This document shows positions 1 to 11,100 of a DNA stretch of 64,000 bases, piece after piece. The stretch comes from Betaproteobacteria bacterium. Its GTDB lineage: Bacteria > Pseudomonadota > Gammaproteobacteria > Burkholderiales > Ga0077523. How positions within the stretch are numbered: position 1 is the first letter of the stretch; each line of letters starts with the position of its first letter. The stretch lies in contig JANXYG010000056.1 in the NCBI GenBank assembly GCA_025350245.1, positions 1-64,000 on the forward strand, read 5' to 3'. The position numbers and the translations under genes were made by a program. The notes below the pieces were generated by a model that worked only from the letters and a program-made list of their open reading frames with translations, was not told where the DNA came from and searched no databases.

Positions 1-99
1 CCGAAGAGCGCCGCTACGATCAGCCATGAGCGCCGCCGGGCCGCCCCAAGGCGCGAATTACGCCCCCTCGGGGGGTGTGGGGGCGCATCATCCGAGCGC

Positions 100-996
100 T
101 TACGCACGGGCGCTTCCCCTGCCGCCGCCGCGGCCCACCCACGCCGCCAGTCCGGCCAGTGAGAGCGCCGCGACCGTCAGCACGATCGACAGCACGCTGC
201 CGAACGGCCAGTCGCGCGTCTCCAGGAACTGCTGCTTGATGACGTTGCCGATGAGGCTGTCGTCGGGGCCGCCCAGGATGTCGGGGATGGCGAAGATCCC
301 CAGCGCGGGAATGAAGACGAGCGCGGCGCCGGCATAGACGCCCGGCAGCGAAAGAGGGAACGTAATCCGCCAGAAGCGCTGCCAGGCGTTGGCGCCGAGA
401 TCACGTGCGGCGTCGAGCAGCGCCGGGTCGTGCTTCTCCAGGTTTGCATAAAGCGGCAGCACCATGAATGGCAGATGCACGTACACGAGGCCGATGACGA
501 CGGCGATCGGCGAGAACAGCAACGGTACCGGCTCGAAACCGACGGCCCCGAGCATGGTGTCGAACATCCGGGCGAACGCCGACTGGGGCCCGAGGATGAT
601 CATCCATGCATACACCCGGATCAGGAAGTTGCTCCAGAACGGGAGTATCACCAGCAATACCAGGACTTCACGGTAACGCTTGGCGCTGCGGGCGATGGTC
701 AGGGCCAACGGATAGGCCAGCAGCAGGCACAGCAGCGTGGTCACCGCGGCGTAGCAGAACGACTTGAAGAAAAGCTCGACATAGATAGCGTCGGTGAAGA
801 AGCGCTGATAGTTCTCGAAAGTGAGGCCGGCGAGTTCGTCCGGGTCGCCGATGCCGAACAGCGGGGCGAGTCCGCCGAGCTCGCCCGGAAAACGAAACGA
901 CGCCATCACCATGATCAGCGCCGGCATCGCGAAGAACAGCGCCAGGTAAACGATCGGCGGCCCGCTGATCAGCCACTTGTTCGAGAGTCGGCTCAT
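100..996 (-). CDS. potB: ABC transporter permease, spermidine/putrescine PotB/PotH type
   Basis: 298 aa multi-spanning protein with the EAA-like motif 'LLDAARDLGANAWQRFWRITFPLSLPGVYAG', directly downstream of a PotA-like ATPase. Confidence 0.85.
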   Translation of the reverse strand: MSRLSNKWLISGPPIVYLALFFAMPALIMVMASFRFPGELGGLAPLFGIGDPDELAGLTFENYQRFFTDAIYVELFFKSFCYAAVTTLLCLLLAYPLALTIARSAKRYREVLVLLVILPFWSNFLIRVYAWMIILGPQSAFARMFDTMLGAVGFEPVPLLFSPIAVVIGLVYVHLPFMVLPLYANLEKHDPALLDAARDLGANAWQRFWRITFPLSLPGVYAGAALVFIPALGIFAIPDILGGPDDSLIGNVIKQQFLETRDWPFGSVLSIVLTVAALSLAGLAAWVGRGGGRGSARA

Positions 997-1060
997 CGAT
1001 TCGGATCACCAGAGGGGCCGACGCGGGAACGGCACGGATGAACCGGGCAGGCCGAGATCA

Positions 1061-2149
1061 TCAATCGCGCAAAAAGCTGGCGGCGTCGTCGCGCCAGCCG
1101 ATCTGCACCGCATCGCCGGGCTCGAAGAACTTCGAAGAGCGGCCGATCGCGTTGTTGGGCAGCATGACCTCGACCCGCGAACCGCCCTCGACCTCGACAA
1201 TGTAGAGCGTGACATCGCCGGTGTAGAGATAGTCGAACACCTTGCCTGAGAAACGATTGACGCAGTCGGCGCCCGCCAGCTCGCGGCCGATCGACACCTT
1301 CTCGGGCCGCAGCGCGAGCGTGCCCTTCGCGCCGGCGACGGCGCCATCGGCGCCGGACGCCATCACCGTGCCGAGATCAGCCACGTCGAGGGTCAACCGG
1401 CCCTCGACGGCAGCGGTGACGCTGCAGTCCATCAGGTTGCACTCGCCGATGAAGTCGGCGACGAAGCGATTTTTGGGAAAGCTGTAGATCGTCGCCGGCT
1501 CGTCGAGCTGCTCGACCCGGCCATGGTTCATGACCGCGATCCGGTGCGAAAGCGCAAGCGCCTCTTCCTGGTCATGGGTCACATAGATGAAGGTGACGCC
1601 GACTTCCTTCTGCAGGGTGATCAGCTCGAGCTGCATGCGCTCCTTGAGCTTGGCGTCGAGCGCTGCCAGCGGTTCATCCAGCAACAGCAGGCGCGGCCGG
1701 TTGACCAGCGCCCGTGCCACGGCCACTCGCTGGCGCTGGCCACCGGATAGCTCGCTCGGATAGCGCTTCTCCATGCCCAGCAAGGAAACATCGTCGAGTG
1801 CTTCATGCACGCGGGCGGCGATCTGCTCGGCCGAAACGCCGTTCATCCTGAGCGGGAAGGCGATGTTCTGTGCCACGGTCATGTGGGGGAACAGGGCGTA
1901 GCTCTGGAACACGGTGTGGACGTTGCGATCCTCCGGCGGCACCCCGGCCATGTCCTTGCCGTCGAGGAGAATGCGGCCGCCATCGGGCTGGTCGAAGCCC
2001 GCGATCATGCGCAGCAGCGTGGTCTTGCCGCAGCCGGAGGGTCCGAGGAGGGTGAAGAACTCGCCGGCCTCGATCGAGAGGCTGACCGCGTCTACCGCGA
2101 CAAAGTCTCCGAAACGCCGGGAGACCTGCTGAATCTCGAGAAGGGCCAT
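1061..2149 (-). CDS. potA: ABC transporter ATP-binding protein, PotA type
   Basis: Walker A 'GPSGCGKTT', signature 'LSGGQRQRVAVARAL', Walker B 'LLLLDEPLAALD', C-terminal TOBE-like region. Start moved from 2374 to the internal ATG (MALLEIQQVSRRFG). Confidence 0.88.
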   Translation of the reverse strand: MALLEIQQVSRRFGDFVAVDAVSLSIEAGEFFTLLGPSGCGKTTLLRMIAGFDQPDGGRILLDGKDMAGVPPEDRNVHTVFQSYALFPHMTVAQNIAFPLRMNGVSAEQIAARVHEALDDVSLLGMEKRYPSELSGGQRQRVAVARALVNRPRLLLLDEPLAALDAKLKERMQLELITLQKEVGVTFIYVTHDQEEALALSHRIAVMNHGRVEQLDEPATIYSFPKNRFVADFIGECNLMDCSVTAAVEGRLTLDVADLGTVMASGADGAVAGAKGTLALRPEKVSIGRELAGADCVNRFSGKVFDYLYTGDVTLYIVEVEGGSRVEVMLPNNAIGRSSKFFEPGDAVQIGWRDDAASFLRD

Positions 2150-2261
2150 CGAGGTGCGCTGGGGTGCGCTGCACAATGAACGGTTGATTGTACAAAAAAC
2201 GCATCGGCAGAAGGGATCCGTATACATCCGGCGACCGGAAGGCCGGCCGCACGCCAGCGGA

Positions 2262-3516
2262 TCAGGAACCTGGTGGCGGCGGGACCCCTGCCAGCCCTCC
2301 CGGCATCCACCCACCCCCGAGCGCCCGAACCAGGCCCACGGTGGCCCCCAACTGCTGACCACGAAGCTGGGCATCCGCGCGGGCCAGCGACAAACGGGTA
2401 CGCTCGACGTCGATCACATCGAGCATCATCGCGAGCCCAGCGCGATGCCGGGTCTCGACCAACCGGGATGCTCGCACTGCGCCGTCCATGGCACGTTCCT
2501 GGGCGGCCCGCTGTTGTGCCAGAAGACGCAGCGTACTCAACTGGTCTTCGACCTCGCGAAAGGCCACCAGGAGGCGCTCGCGATAGCGCGCCACGTTCTC
2601 GCGATAGGCCGCCTCCGCGCGCTGGAGGTTCGCCCGATTGCGCCCACCGTCGAAGAGTGGCAGCGACACCGCGGGAAACAGGGCCCAGACCACGCTCTCG
2701 GGTCGCAGCAGCAGGCCCTAGAACGAAGTCCTCCGGCGTGGCGCCGACCAGGATCGCGAGCGCGTGCTCCTGGTCGGCGCGGGTCCGCAGCACCACCGCA
2801 ACCTCGGCCTCGGCCGCCGCCAGTTCGGTCGCGGTGCGCGCGAGGTCGAGATCGGATGCCAACCCGCCCCGTTTCCTGGCGGCGACCAGACCCGCCGTTC
2901 GTTGCCGCAGATCGATGGCGTCGCGCAGCAACCGCTCTTCGGCCTCCAGCGTGCGCAATGCAAAGTACGTGTTGGCGATGTCGGCGGCCAGCGCCAGCCG
3001 CGCCACGTGCCATGCTGCCTGGCTCGCCTCCAGCCGGGCCGCGGCCGCCTGGTTCGCCCGCCGCACACGCCCCCACAGGTCGACCTCGTAACTCATGGTG
3101 GCGGGCACCAGATACCGCCTGGCTTCGTACTCGAACACCCCCTTGCCGGGCTGGTCGGGCCGGTTGCCCGAGAATCGCTCCCGGCCGGCGCGCGCGTCGA
3201 GCGTCACGTTCGGCAGTTGTTCCGCCCGGGCGAATCCCGCCGCTGCGCGGGCCTAGTCGACCCGCGCCGCCATGGCCAGCAGGCCCGGATTCGACGCCAG
3301 GCCGCGTTGCTCCAGATCGTCGAGCGTGGCATCGCCAAACATGCGCCACCAATCGCCACGAGTGCTGTCGTCGGCGGGGCGGGCCTCGCGCCACGGCCCC
3401 TGCTCCTTGAACGCGACCGGGATCGATTCAGCGGGGCGACGATAGTCGGGACCGACGATCGTGCAGGCACCCGCCATCGCGACGCAGGCGACGACGACAG
3501 CCCGACGGGCGATCAC
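2262..3516 (-). pseudogene. Degraded RND outer-membrane channel (OprM/NodT family)
   Basis: N-terminus MIARRAVVVACVAMAGACTIVGPDYRRP..MAARVD ends at an in-frame TAG (3253-3255). Homology continues in frame as ARAAAGFARAEQLPNVTLDARAG..ATPEDFVL. It then shifts frame near 2700-2718 to LLLRPESVVWALFPAVSLPLFDGGR, and about 69 residues present in the paralogue at 12807-14297 are missing. Confidence 0.85.
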
Positions 3517-4748
3517 GGCTTGCCGCCGCTCGCCGGCGCCGATACGGTTGCGGCCGACTTGCCGTCGCTCTTCTTCTCCTCCTTCTTCTCGTGTCGCTCG
3601 ACCAGGACCGCTTTCACCCTGGTGCCGTCGTGCAGGTCATCGCGCGGGTTGTTGACCACCCGATCACCGTTGGCGACACCCTCGATCACCTCGACTTCCT
3701 TGCCGAAGTCGCGGCCGAGCTTCACCTTGCGAATGTGGACCACATCGTCCGGCCCGACCATCGCGACCCGGATCCCGTCGCCACCGATGAGGACGGCATT
3801 GACCGGGACCGTCACCGCCGGCGCGGCCTGAGTCAGCTGGAACCTGACCTGGGCATACATGCCCGGCAACACGCGTCCGTCGGGATTGGGCAGGTCGAGC
3901 TGTACCATCATGGTCCGGGTCGCGGGATCGAACGCGCCGGCGCGTCGCGTGACCTGGGCGGCCAGCGCCGCATCGCCCAGCTCACGCACGATGACCTCGC
4001 CCTTGACGCCCGCCTTCACCAGCGCGACGTGGCTCTGCGGAACACTCACCATCACACGCAACGTGTTCGACTGCGCCAGCTTGAACAGCCAGGGTGAAGA
4101 CGCGGAGGCGCCGGAGACCAGGGTCCCGAGATCGACGTTGCGGGCGGTGATGGTCCCCGCGAAGGGTGCTACCAGCTTGAGGAACGTGCGCTGTTGTTCG
4201 AGCTGACGCTGGTGCGCCGTCAATGCCGCGAGATCGGCGGTCCGCGAGCGCAATGCGCCGTCTCGTTCGTCGGCTTCCTGCGCCGACACCGCTTCCTGCA
4301 GCGCCAGCGACCGATAGCGATCCGACGTGGTTCGCGCCAGTTCGAGCTGTGCGCGGATCTGGTCCACCTGGGCCCGGGCTTCGTCGATCTGGCGATCAAT
4401 GTCGGGCGCCTCGAGTTCGGCGAGCAGTTGTCCGGCCTTGACTTCGTCGCCGATGTCCACCAGCCAGCGCTTCACATAGCCGGTGGTGCGGGCATACAGC
4501 GTGGCTTCCTGGTAGGCGAGGATGCCGGCCGGCAGCGTCAGGTCTGCCTTGCCCTTGCCGGGCGTTGCCTTGATCACGGCGACGACGGGCAGGTCGCCCG
4601 CGCCAGTACCGGCGGCAAGGGCCGCTACGGAATGACGCCACATGCCCAGGGCGAACAAGACCACGAGGCCAACCGCAAGCGCCGCCAGCAAAAGGATTCC
4701 GCCGCCGCGGTTCGGTGGCGACTTGGTCAGTGGTCGTGGTGATTGCAT
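3513..4748 (-). CDS. RND efflux periplasmic adaptor (membrane fusion protein)
   Basis: HlyD/AcrA-like 'YVKRWLVDIGDEVKAGQLLAELEAPDIDRQ' and 'FAGTITARNVDLGTLV'. Start placed at MQSPRPLTKSP; 4-nt overlap with the downstream OMF pseudogene. Confidence 0.88.
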   Translation of the reverse strand: MQSPRPLTKSPPNRGGGILLLAALAVGLVVLFALGMWRHSVAALAAGTGAGDLPVVAVIKATPGKGKADLTLPAGILAYQEATLYARTTGYVKRWLVDIGDEVKAGQLLAELEAPDIDRQIDEARAQVDQIRAQLELARTTSDRYRSLALQEAVSAQEADERDGALRSRTADLAALTAHQRQLEQQRTFLKLVAPFAGTITARNVDLGTLVSGASASSPWLFKLAQSNTLRVMVSVPQSHVALVKAGVKGEVIVRELGDAALAAQVTRRAGAFDPATRTMMVQLDLPNPDGRVLPGMYAQVRFQLTQAAPAVTVPVNAVLIGGDGIRVAMVGPDDVVHIRKVKLGRDFGKEVEVIEGVANGDRVVNNPRDDLHDGTRVKAVLVERHEKKEEKKSDGKSAATVSAPASGGKP

Positions 4749-4848
4749 GAGCCCTCCCCGGTGGCCCGGCGCGTAGCCATCCGGTCCCATCGAACCTGCC
4801 GGATGGTGCGTCGCATGAACCATTGTGGCTATGCGCGGGACCCGATCT

Positions 4849-4866
4849 TTGTAACACTACTGTCAC
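4849..4866 (+). promoter_or_regulatory. Candidate Pho box upstream of RND pump 1
   Basis: TTGTAAC-ACTA-CTGTCAC, two half-sites 11 bp apart; 13/18 by eye to the E. coli consensus CTGTCATAWAWCTGTCAY; no obvious -10 at the expected spacing. Confidence 0.4.
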
Positions 4867-4900
4867 AAAACAACAAACGGCAGGCAGAGGAGAACACGGC

Positions 4901-7900
4901 ATGTGGCTTGTGAGACTGGCGCTGGCGCGGCCGTATACGTTCGTGGTCGCGGCGCTTGCCGTGCTGCTCGCCGGCTCACTCCAGATCGTCGGCGCGCCGG
5001 GCTGGCGCGCGATGCCCAAGGACATCTTTCCCGAGATCGCCGAACCGGTCGTCACCGTCATCTGGCAGTACGTCGGCATTCCCGCCGACGCGTTCGAGAA
5101 ACAGATCACCCTGTTCGCGGAGCAGCAGATCAACACCACGGTGAGCAACGTGCGCCGGATCGAGTCGCACACGATCTACGGCAAGAGCCTCATCCGCATC
5201 TACTTCCAGCCCGGCGTCCGCATCGACCAGGCGCTGGCCGAGATCACGGCGACCTGCCAGACCATCCTGCGCCGCATGCCGCCCGGGCAGACACCACCGC
5301 AGATCGTGCAATACAACGCGTCGAGCGTGCCGATCCTCCAGATCGCGCTCGGCAGCGACACACTCACCGAGCAGGAGCTTTACGACAAGGGCCTGTGGCT
5401 GGTGCGCAACAACGTGATCCCGGTTCCGGGCACCACCGTGCCACTGCCATACGGCGGCCGGCCGCGGCTGATCATGATCGACTCGGATCCGGCGCGCATG
5501 GCCGCGCGCGGCGTCACGGTCAAGGACATCAACGACGCGCTCCTGCGGCAGAACGTGAACCTGCCCACCGGCTCGACCCAGATCGGTAGCCGCGAGTACG
5601 TTCTCGGCATCAACAACAGCCCGGAGAAGATCGAGCAGATCGGCGACATGCCGATCCGCACCGCAAACGGCGCCGAGATCTTCATCCGCGACGTCGCCGA
5701 TGTGCGCGACGGCTACAACGAGCAGACCAGCCTGGTGCGCCACGACGGTCGCAAATCGAGTCTGCTAACCGTGCTCAAGAGTGGCGGTGCCTCGACGCTG
5801 GATATCATCCGTGAAGTGCGCGAGCGCATCGCCGCGGTCGAACTGCCCGAGGGGATGCAATTGTCGTTTCTCTTCGACCAGTCGGTGTTCGTGGTCGATG
5901 CCATGCGCGCCGTGGCGGTCGAGGGCGTCATCGCGGCCGGGTTCACCGGGCTGATGGTGTTTGCGTTCCTGGGCAACCTGCGATCGACGCTGATCGTGGT
6001 GGTGGCAATCCCGCTGTCGGTGCTGTTCTCGGTCATCCTGCTCGGTGCGTTCGGTCACACCCTGAACCTGATGACGCTCGGCGGACTCTCGCTTTCGGTC
6101 GGCATCCTGGTCGACGACGCAACGGTCGCCGTCGAGAACGTGCACCGCCATCTGGCCATGGGCAAAGCGCTGCGCGAGGCGATCCTCGAGGCGGCGCGAG
6201 AGGTGGCGGTACCCGCCTTCGTCGCCATGCTCTGCATCTGCATCGTGTTCCTGCCGGTGCTGCTGCTAACCGGCGCGCCGCGCTACCTGTTCGTGCCCCT
6301 GGCCCTGGCCGTGGTGTTCGCGGTGGTGGCGTCCTGGTTCGTGTCGCGCACGCTCGTGCCGGTCATGAGCCGCTACCTGTTGTCGGCTGAGCACGCGCCG
6401 ACGGATGACAACCACGTTCGCGCGACCGGGTTCGCCAGGATGCATGCGGCCATCGAATCCGGATTCGGCCGCCTGCAACGACGCTACGATGGCATCCTCG
6501 ACTGGGCCCTGGGCCGCCCGGCGATCGCGACCATCGCCTTCGCGCTGGTGGTCGTCGCCGGTGCCGCGGCGATACCGTTCGTGGGGCAGGACTTCTTCCC
6601 GGTCGTGGACGCGGGCCAGATCCGCCTGCACATCACTGCCCCAGTGGGCACTCGACTCGAGGAGACGGGTACCATCTTCTCGGAAGTGCAGAACGAGATC
6701 CGGCGGTTGATCAGTGCCGACGACCTCGATGTGATCATCGACAACATCGGGATTCCGCCGTCGACCAATCTGGCTTACAGCGACAACGTCACCATCACGT
6801 CAGCCGATGGCGAGATGCTGGTCGCACTCAAGCCCGAACACGGCACCTCCACCGCAGAGTACGTGCGGCGCCTGCGCCAGCAACTGCCGAAGCGCTTCCC
6901 GGATTGCGCGTTCTATTTCCAGCCCGGGGACATGATGAATCAGATCCTCAATTTCGGGCTGCCGGCGCCGATCGACGTGAGGGTGCTGGGCGGGGACCTC
7001 GGCAACTACGCGCTGGCGCGCAAGCTGGCAGCTGCGATCCGCGCCGTGCCCGGGGCCGTCGACGTGCATATTCACCAGATCATGAACCAGCCGGCGCTGC
7101 GGCTGGAAGTCGACCGCACCCGCGCGCACGAACTGGGCATCAGCCAGCGCGAGATCGCCGAGAACTATCTGATCTCGTCGAGTTCTAGCGTGGTGCTGAC
7201 GCCCACCTACTGGAACGATCCCAAGTCCGGCCGACCCTACCAGGTGGTGGTGGTGCAGCCGCACCACACCGCGCTCGATTCGCTGGACGCGATTCTCGGC
7301 ATCCAGTTGCCGGGACGAGGCCAGTCGCCGACGATTCCACTGGGCAACGTGGCCACCATCAAGCGCACCGAGGTGCCGGCGATCATCAACCACGTCAACA
7401 CCGAGCTTGCGTTCGACGTGTATGCCAATGTGCAGGGCCGCGACCTCGGAGGCGTGAGCCGCGACGTGCGCGCCATCGTCGCCGACTTGCAGGTCGCGGC
7501 CACGGCGCTCAAGAACAACACCCGCATCGAGCTGGCCGGCCAGGCGCAGAGCATGGCCGACACGTTCGTGCGCATGGGCCTGGGCATGGCGTTCGCGACG
7601 CTGCTGGTCTATTTCGTCCTGGTGGTCAACTTCCAGTCGTGGACCGACCCCCTGCTCATTCTTGCGGCGCTTCCCGGCGCACTGGCGGGCGTGGTCTGGA
7701 TGCTGTTCCTGAGCGGAACCACCTTCAGCGTGCCGGCGATGCTCGGCGCGATCATGACCATCGGCGTGGCCACCGCCAACAGCATCCTGATGATCAGCTT
7801 CGCCAATGCGGAACTGGCGGCCGGCCGGGATGCGCGCTCGGCAGCACGAGAAGCCGGCCGGACCCGGTTGCGCCCCGTGCTGATGACGGCGGCAGCCATG

Positions 7901-8095
7901 ATCGCCGGCATGCTGCCGATGGCGTCAGGCCTCGGGCACGGCGGTGAGCAGAACGCCCCGCTCGGCCGTGCGGTGGTCGGCGGCTTGTTGCTCGCCACGG
8001 TGACCACTTTGCTGTTCGTGCCGGTGGTGTTTGCCTGGCTCCGCCGCCACGGCCCGGCGAAACTCAGATTTCCGCTGGATCGCCAGCTCGCCTGA
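4901..8095 (+). CDS. RND efflux transporter permease subunit (AcrB/HAE1-like superfamily)
   Basis: About 1064 aa. 'MWLVRLALARPYTFVV..PKDIFPEI', 'GGLSLSVGILVDDATVAVENVHRH', 'TIGVATANSILMISFAN', 'GMLPMA'. ATG at 4901 preceded by AGAGGAGAA; ORF opens at 4823. Confidence 0.92.
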   Translation: MWLVRLALARPYTFVVAALAVLLAGSLQIVGAPGWRAMPKDIFPEIAEPVVTVIWQYVGIPADAFEKQITLFAEQQINTTVSNVRRIESHTIYGKSLIRIYFQPGVRIDQALAEITATCQTILRRMPPGQTPPQIVQYNASSVPILQIALGSDTLTEQELYDKGLWLVRNNVIPVPGTTVPLPYGGRPRLIMIDSDPARMAARGVTVKDINDALLRQNVNLPTGSTQIGSREYVLGINNSPEKIEQIGDMPIRTANGAEIFIRDVADVRDGYNEQTSLVRHDGRKSSLLTVLKSGGASTLDIIREVRERIAAVELPEGMQLSFLFDQSVFVVDAMRAVAVEGVIAAGFTGLMVFAFLGNLRSTLIVVVAIPLSVLFSVILLGAFGHTLNLMTLGGLSLSVGILVDDATVAVENVHRHLAMGKALREAILEAAREVAVPAFVAMLCICIVFLPVLLLTGAPRYLFVPLALAVVFAVVASWFVSRTLVPVMSRYLLSAEHAPTDDNHVRATGFARMHAAIESGFGRLQRRYDGILDWALGRPAIATIAFALVVVAGAAAIPFVGQDFFPVVDAGQIRLHITAPVGTRLEETGTIFSEVQNEIRRLISADDLDVIIDNIGIPPSTNLAYSDNVTITSADGEMLVALKPEHGTSTAEYVRRLRQQLPKRFPDCAFYFQPGDMMNQILNFGLPAPIDVRVLGGDLGNYALARKLAAAIRAVPGAVDVHIHQIMNQPALRLEVDRTRAHELGISQREIAENYLISSSSSVVLTPTYWNDPKSGRPYQVVVVQPHHTALDSLDAILGIQLPGRGQSPTIPLGNVATIKRTEVPAIINHVNTELAFDVYANVQGRDLGGVSRDVRAIVADLQVAATALKNNTRIELAGQAQSMADTFVRMGLGMAFATLLVYFVLVVNFQSWTDPLLILAALPGALAGVVWMLFLSGTTFSVPAMLGAIMTIGVATANSILMISFANAELAAGRDARSAAREAGRTRLRPVLMTAAAMIAGMLPMASGLGHGGEQNAPLGRAVVGGLLLATVTTLLFVPVVFAWLRRHGPAKLRFPLDRQLA

Positions 8096-8145
8096 AGCAC
8101 CCGGCGCGCACAGGCCGCACGATGATTCCGGAAGACGCTGCGCCG

Positions 8146-11100
8146 CTAACTGGCCAGGAGCAGTTCCGCGCCCTCTTCCGGGCGGGCCGGCTCCCAGCGA
8201 CGCCTCAGCAAGCTGAAGACGACCGGGACGAAGATCAGCGTCGCGAGCGTCGCCATCACCAGCCCGCCGATCACCGCGCGGCCGAGCGGGGCGTTCTGCT
8301 CGCCGCCTTCGCCCAATCCGAGGGACATCGGAATCATGCCCACGATCATGGCGAACGCGGTCATCAGGACCGGGCGAAGCCTGGCGAAGCCGGCTTCAAT
8401 GGCAGCTTCCACGGCGTTCTTGCCGCTTGCGAGCTGATCGTTGGCGAACGCGATGACCAGGATGCTGTTCGCCGTTGCCACGCCCACGGTCATGATCGCG
8501 CCCATCAGGGATGGGACGCTGAACGTGGTGCCGGTTGCGACCAGCAGCCAGACGATGCCGCAGAAGGCCCCCGGCAAGGCCATGATGATGATCAGCGGAT
8601 CGGTCCAGGATTGAAAATTGATGACCATGATGAAGTAGACCAGCAACACCGCGCCGATCAGCCCGAGGCCGAGACGAAGGAAGGTGTCGTCCATGGTCTT
8701 GGCCTGCCCCGTGATGTCGACCGTCACACCCTTCGGCAGCGACGGCGCCAGTTCGTCGACGACCTTGCGAAGGTCGGCGGCGACGCCGCCCAGATCGCGG
8801 TCCTGGACATTTGCCATGACATCGAAGGTGGTCTGCACATTGGTGTGCGTGACCAGCGTGGACACCTGGCCCTTGTGGATCTGGGCGACGCTGGACAGGT
8901 ATTGGACGGGGCTCTGCCCCTGGCCCGGCAGGGGCGTATTGGCAAGATCCTCGAGGGTCTCCAGGTTGTGCGGCGGTGTCTGCACGACAAGGCTGTAGTT
9001 GCGCCCCGAGCGCGGGTCGGTCCAGTAGTTGGGCGACACCATCAAGCTCGAGCTCGCCGAAATGAGGAGGTTGTCGGACACCTCGCGCTCGGTCATGCCG
9101 ACCTCCGCGGCCCGGGACCGGTCCACGTCGATCTGCAGTGCAGGTTGATCGAGTCGCTGTTGCAGATGGACATCGACGGCACCCCTGATTGCCGCAAGGC
9201 GATCCTTCAGCTTGGTCGCGATGGCGTACAGATCGGCATCCTTGGCGAGGCCGAAGACCTTGACGTCGATCGGCGCGGGCAGGCCGAAGTTCAGGATCTG
9301 GTTCATCATGTCGGCGGGCTGGAAATAGAGTTGCAGGGTCGGAAACTCGCGTGGAAGCACCCGGCGCAGCTCGCTGATATAGGCCTTTCCTCCCTTCGAA
9401 CTCTCGGGCTTCAGGGCGATCAGCAGCTCGCCGTCGGCCGAACTGCTGGTCACGTTGTCGCTGGTGGCGAGGTTGGTTCCGGGCGGGATGCCGATGTTGT
9501 CCACGATCACGTCGAGATCCTCGCCCACGACCCGCCGGATCGCATCGGACACGCGGGAGAAATACACGCCGGTGTCCTCGATGCGTGTGCCGGTCGGCGC
9601 GGCGACGTGCAGTCGTATCGCGCGCGCATCAACCACCGGAAAGAAATCGCGTCCGGCGAACGGGACCAGCACGGCGGCGCTTGCCACCGCGATCGCGAAG
9701 ACCACGATCACCAGCACCGGACGTCGCAGGCACAATCGGAGAAATGCCACGTACCGGCGGCGGAAGGCTTCGAAGCGCCGATCGAATCCCAGGTAGAGCC
9801 TGCGGCCGAACCCGGGCGTCTTGCCTTCGTGCGCATGCCCGTGCCCGGCATGCCGAAACAGGTAGTGCGTCATGACCGGCACCAGCGTGCGCGAGAGGGC
9901 GAACGAGATGCCGACGGAGAACACCACCGCCAGCGCCATCGGGATGAACAGGTATTTCGGCGCGCCCGACAGCAGCGCCACCGGCAAAAAGACGACGCAG
10001 ATGGACAACGTGGCGACAAACGCCGGCACGGCGATTTCGTTCGATCCGTCGAGGATAGCCTGGATCAGGCCCTTGCCCATATCCATGTGGCGATGGATGT
10101 TTTCGACTGTCACCGTCGCGTTGTCCACGAGAATGCCCACGGACAGCGCGAGACCGCCGAGCGTCATGAGGTTCAGGGTGTGCCCGAAAGCGGACAGGCA
10201 CACGATGCCGGCCAGGACCGATACCGGTATCGACACGACCACGATGACCGTGCTGCGCCAGCTGCCGAGAAACAGCAGGATGAGCAGGCCGGTGAGGCCC
10301 GCCGCGATCAGGCCTTCGGTGACCACTCCCTTCATCGCGGCAACGACGAACGTCGACTGGTCGAACAACACGGTGAGTTTCAGGTCACCGGGAAGCGGCA
10401 CGCTGTCGAGCATCGCGCGTGCATCTTCGACGACATCCAGGGTCGATGCCTGACCGGTCTTGAGAACCGACATCAGCACGGATTTGTGGCCGTCGTAACG
10501 CACGAGATTGGTCTGCGGCATGTAGCCGTCGCGCACGTTGGCGACGTCGCGGAGATAGATGGTCCGGCCGTTGACGCGCTTGAGCGGGATCTCGTTCAGC
10601 AGCGAGACCTGCGCGGGACTGGTGTTGAGCCGCAGCACATATTCCGTCGGGCCGATGAAGACGGAGCCGGTAGGCCCCACCAGATTCTGCTGGTTGAGCG
10701 CCCGATTGACCTCGCTTGGGGTCAAGCCCTGAGCCGCCAGCCGCCCAGGGTCCAGGTCGGCCACGATCACCCGCGGATTGCCACCATACGGCGTTGGCAG
10801 GAGTGCACCCTGTACCGGGGCGAGCGCCTGCCGCACCGTGAACTGAGCGAAGTCGAACATCTCGGCTTCGGTCTTGGTCTGACTGCCGAGCGCGACCTGC
10901 ATGATCGGCACGCTCGAGGGATCGTAGGCGAGGATGATGGGGGGCGTGGTGCCGACCGGCATGCGCTTCAGCACCGTCTGCGACGTCGCGGTCACCTGCG
11001 CCACGGCCTGGTCGATGTGAACGGTCGGCTGGAAATAGATCCGGATGACGCTCTTGCCGAAGACGCTTTGCGACTCGATGCGCTTGATGTCGCTCACGAA

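Noticed and set aside
1-60. Partial minus-strand frame S-W-L-I-V-A-A-L-F at the left edge, expected to be a potC-type permease
   Set aside because: Too short and no in-frame ATG/GTG before the window ends; plausible from synteny but not supportable as a CDS.
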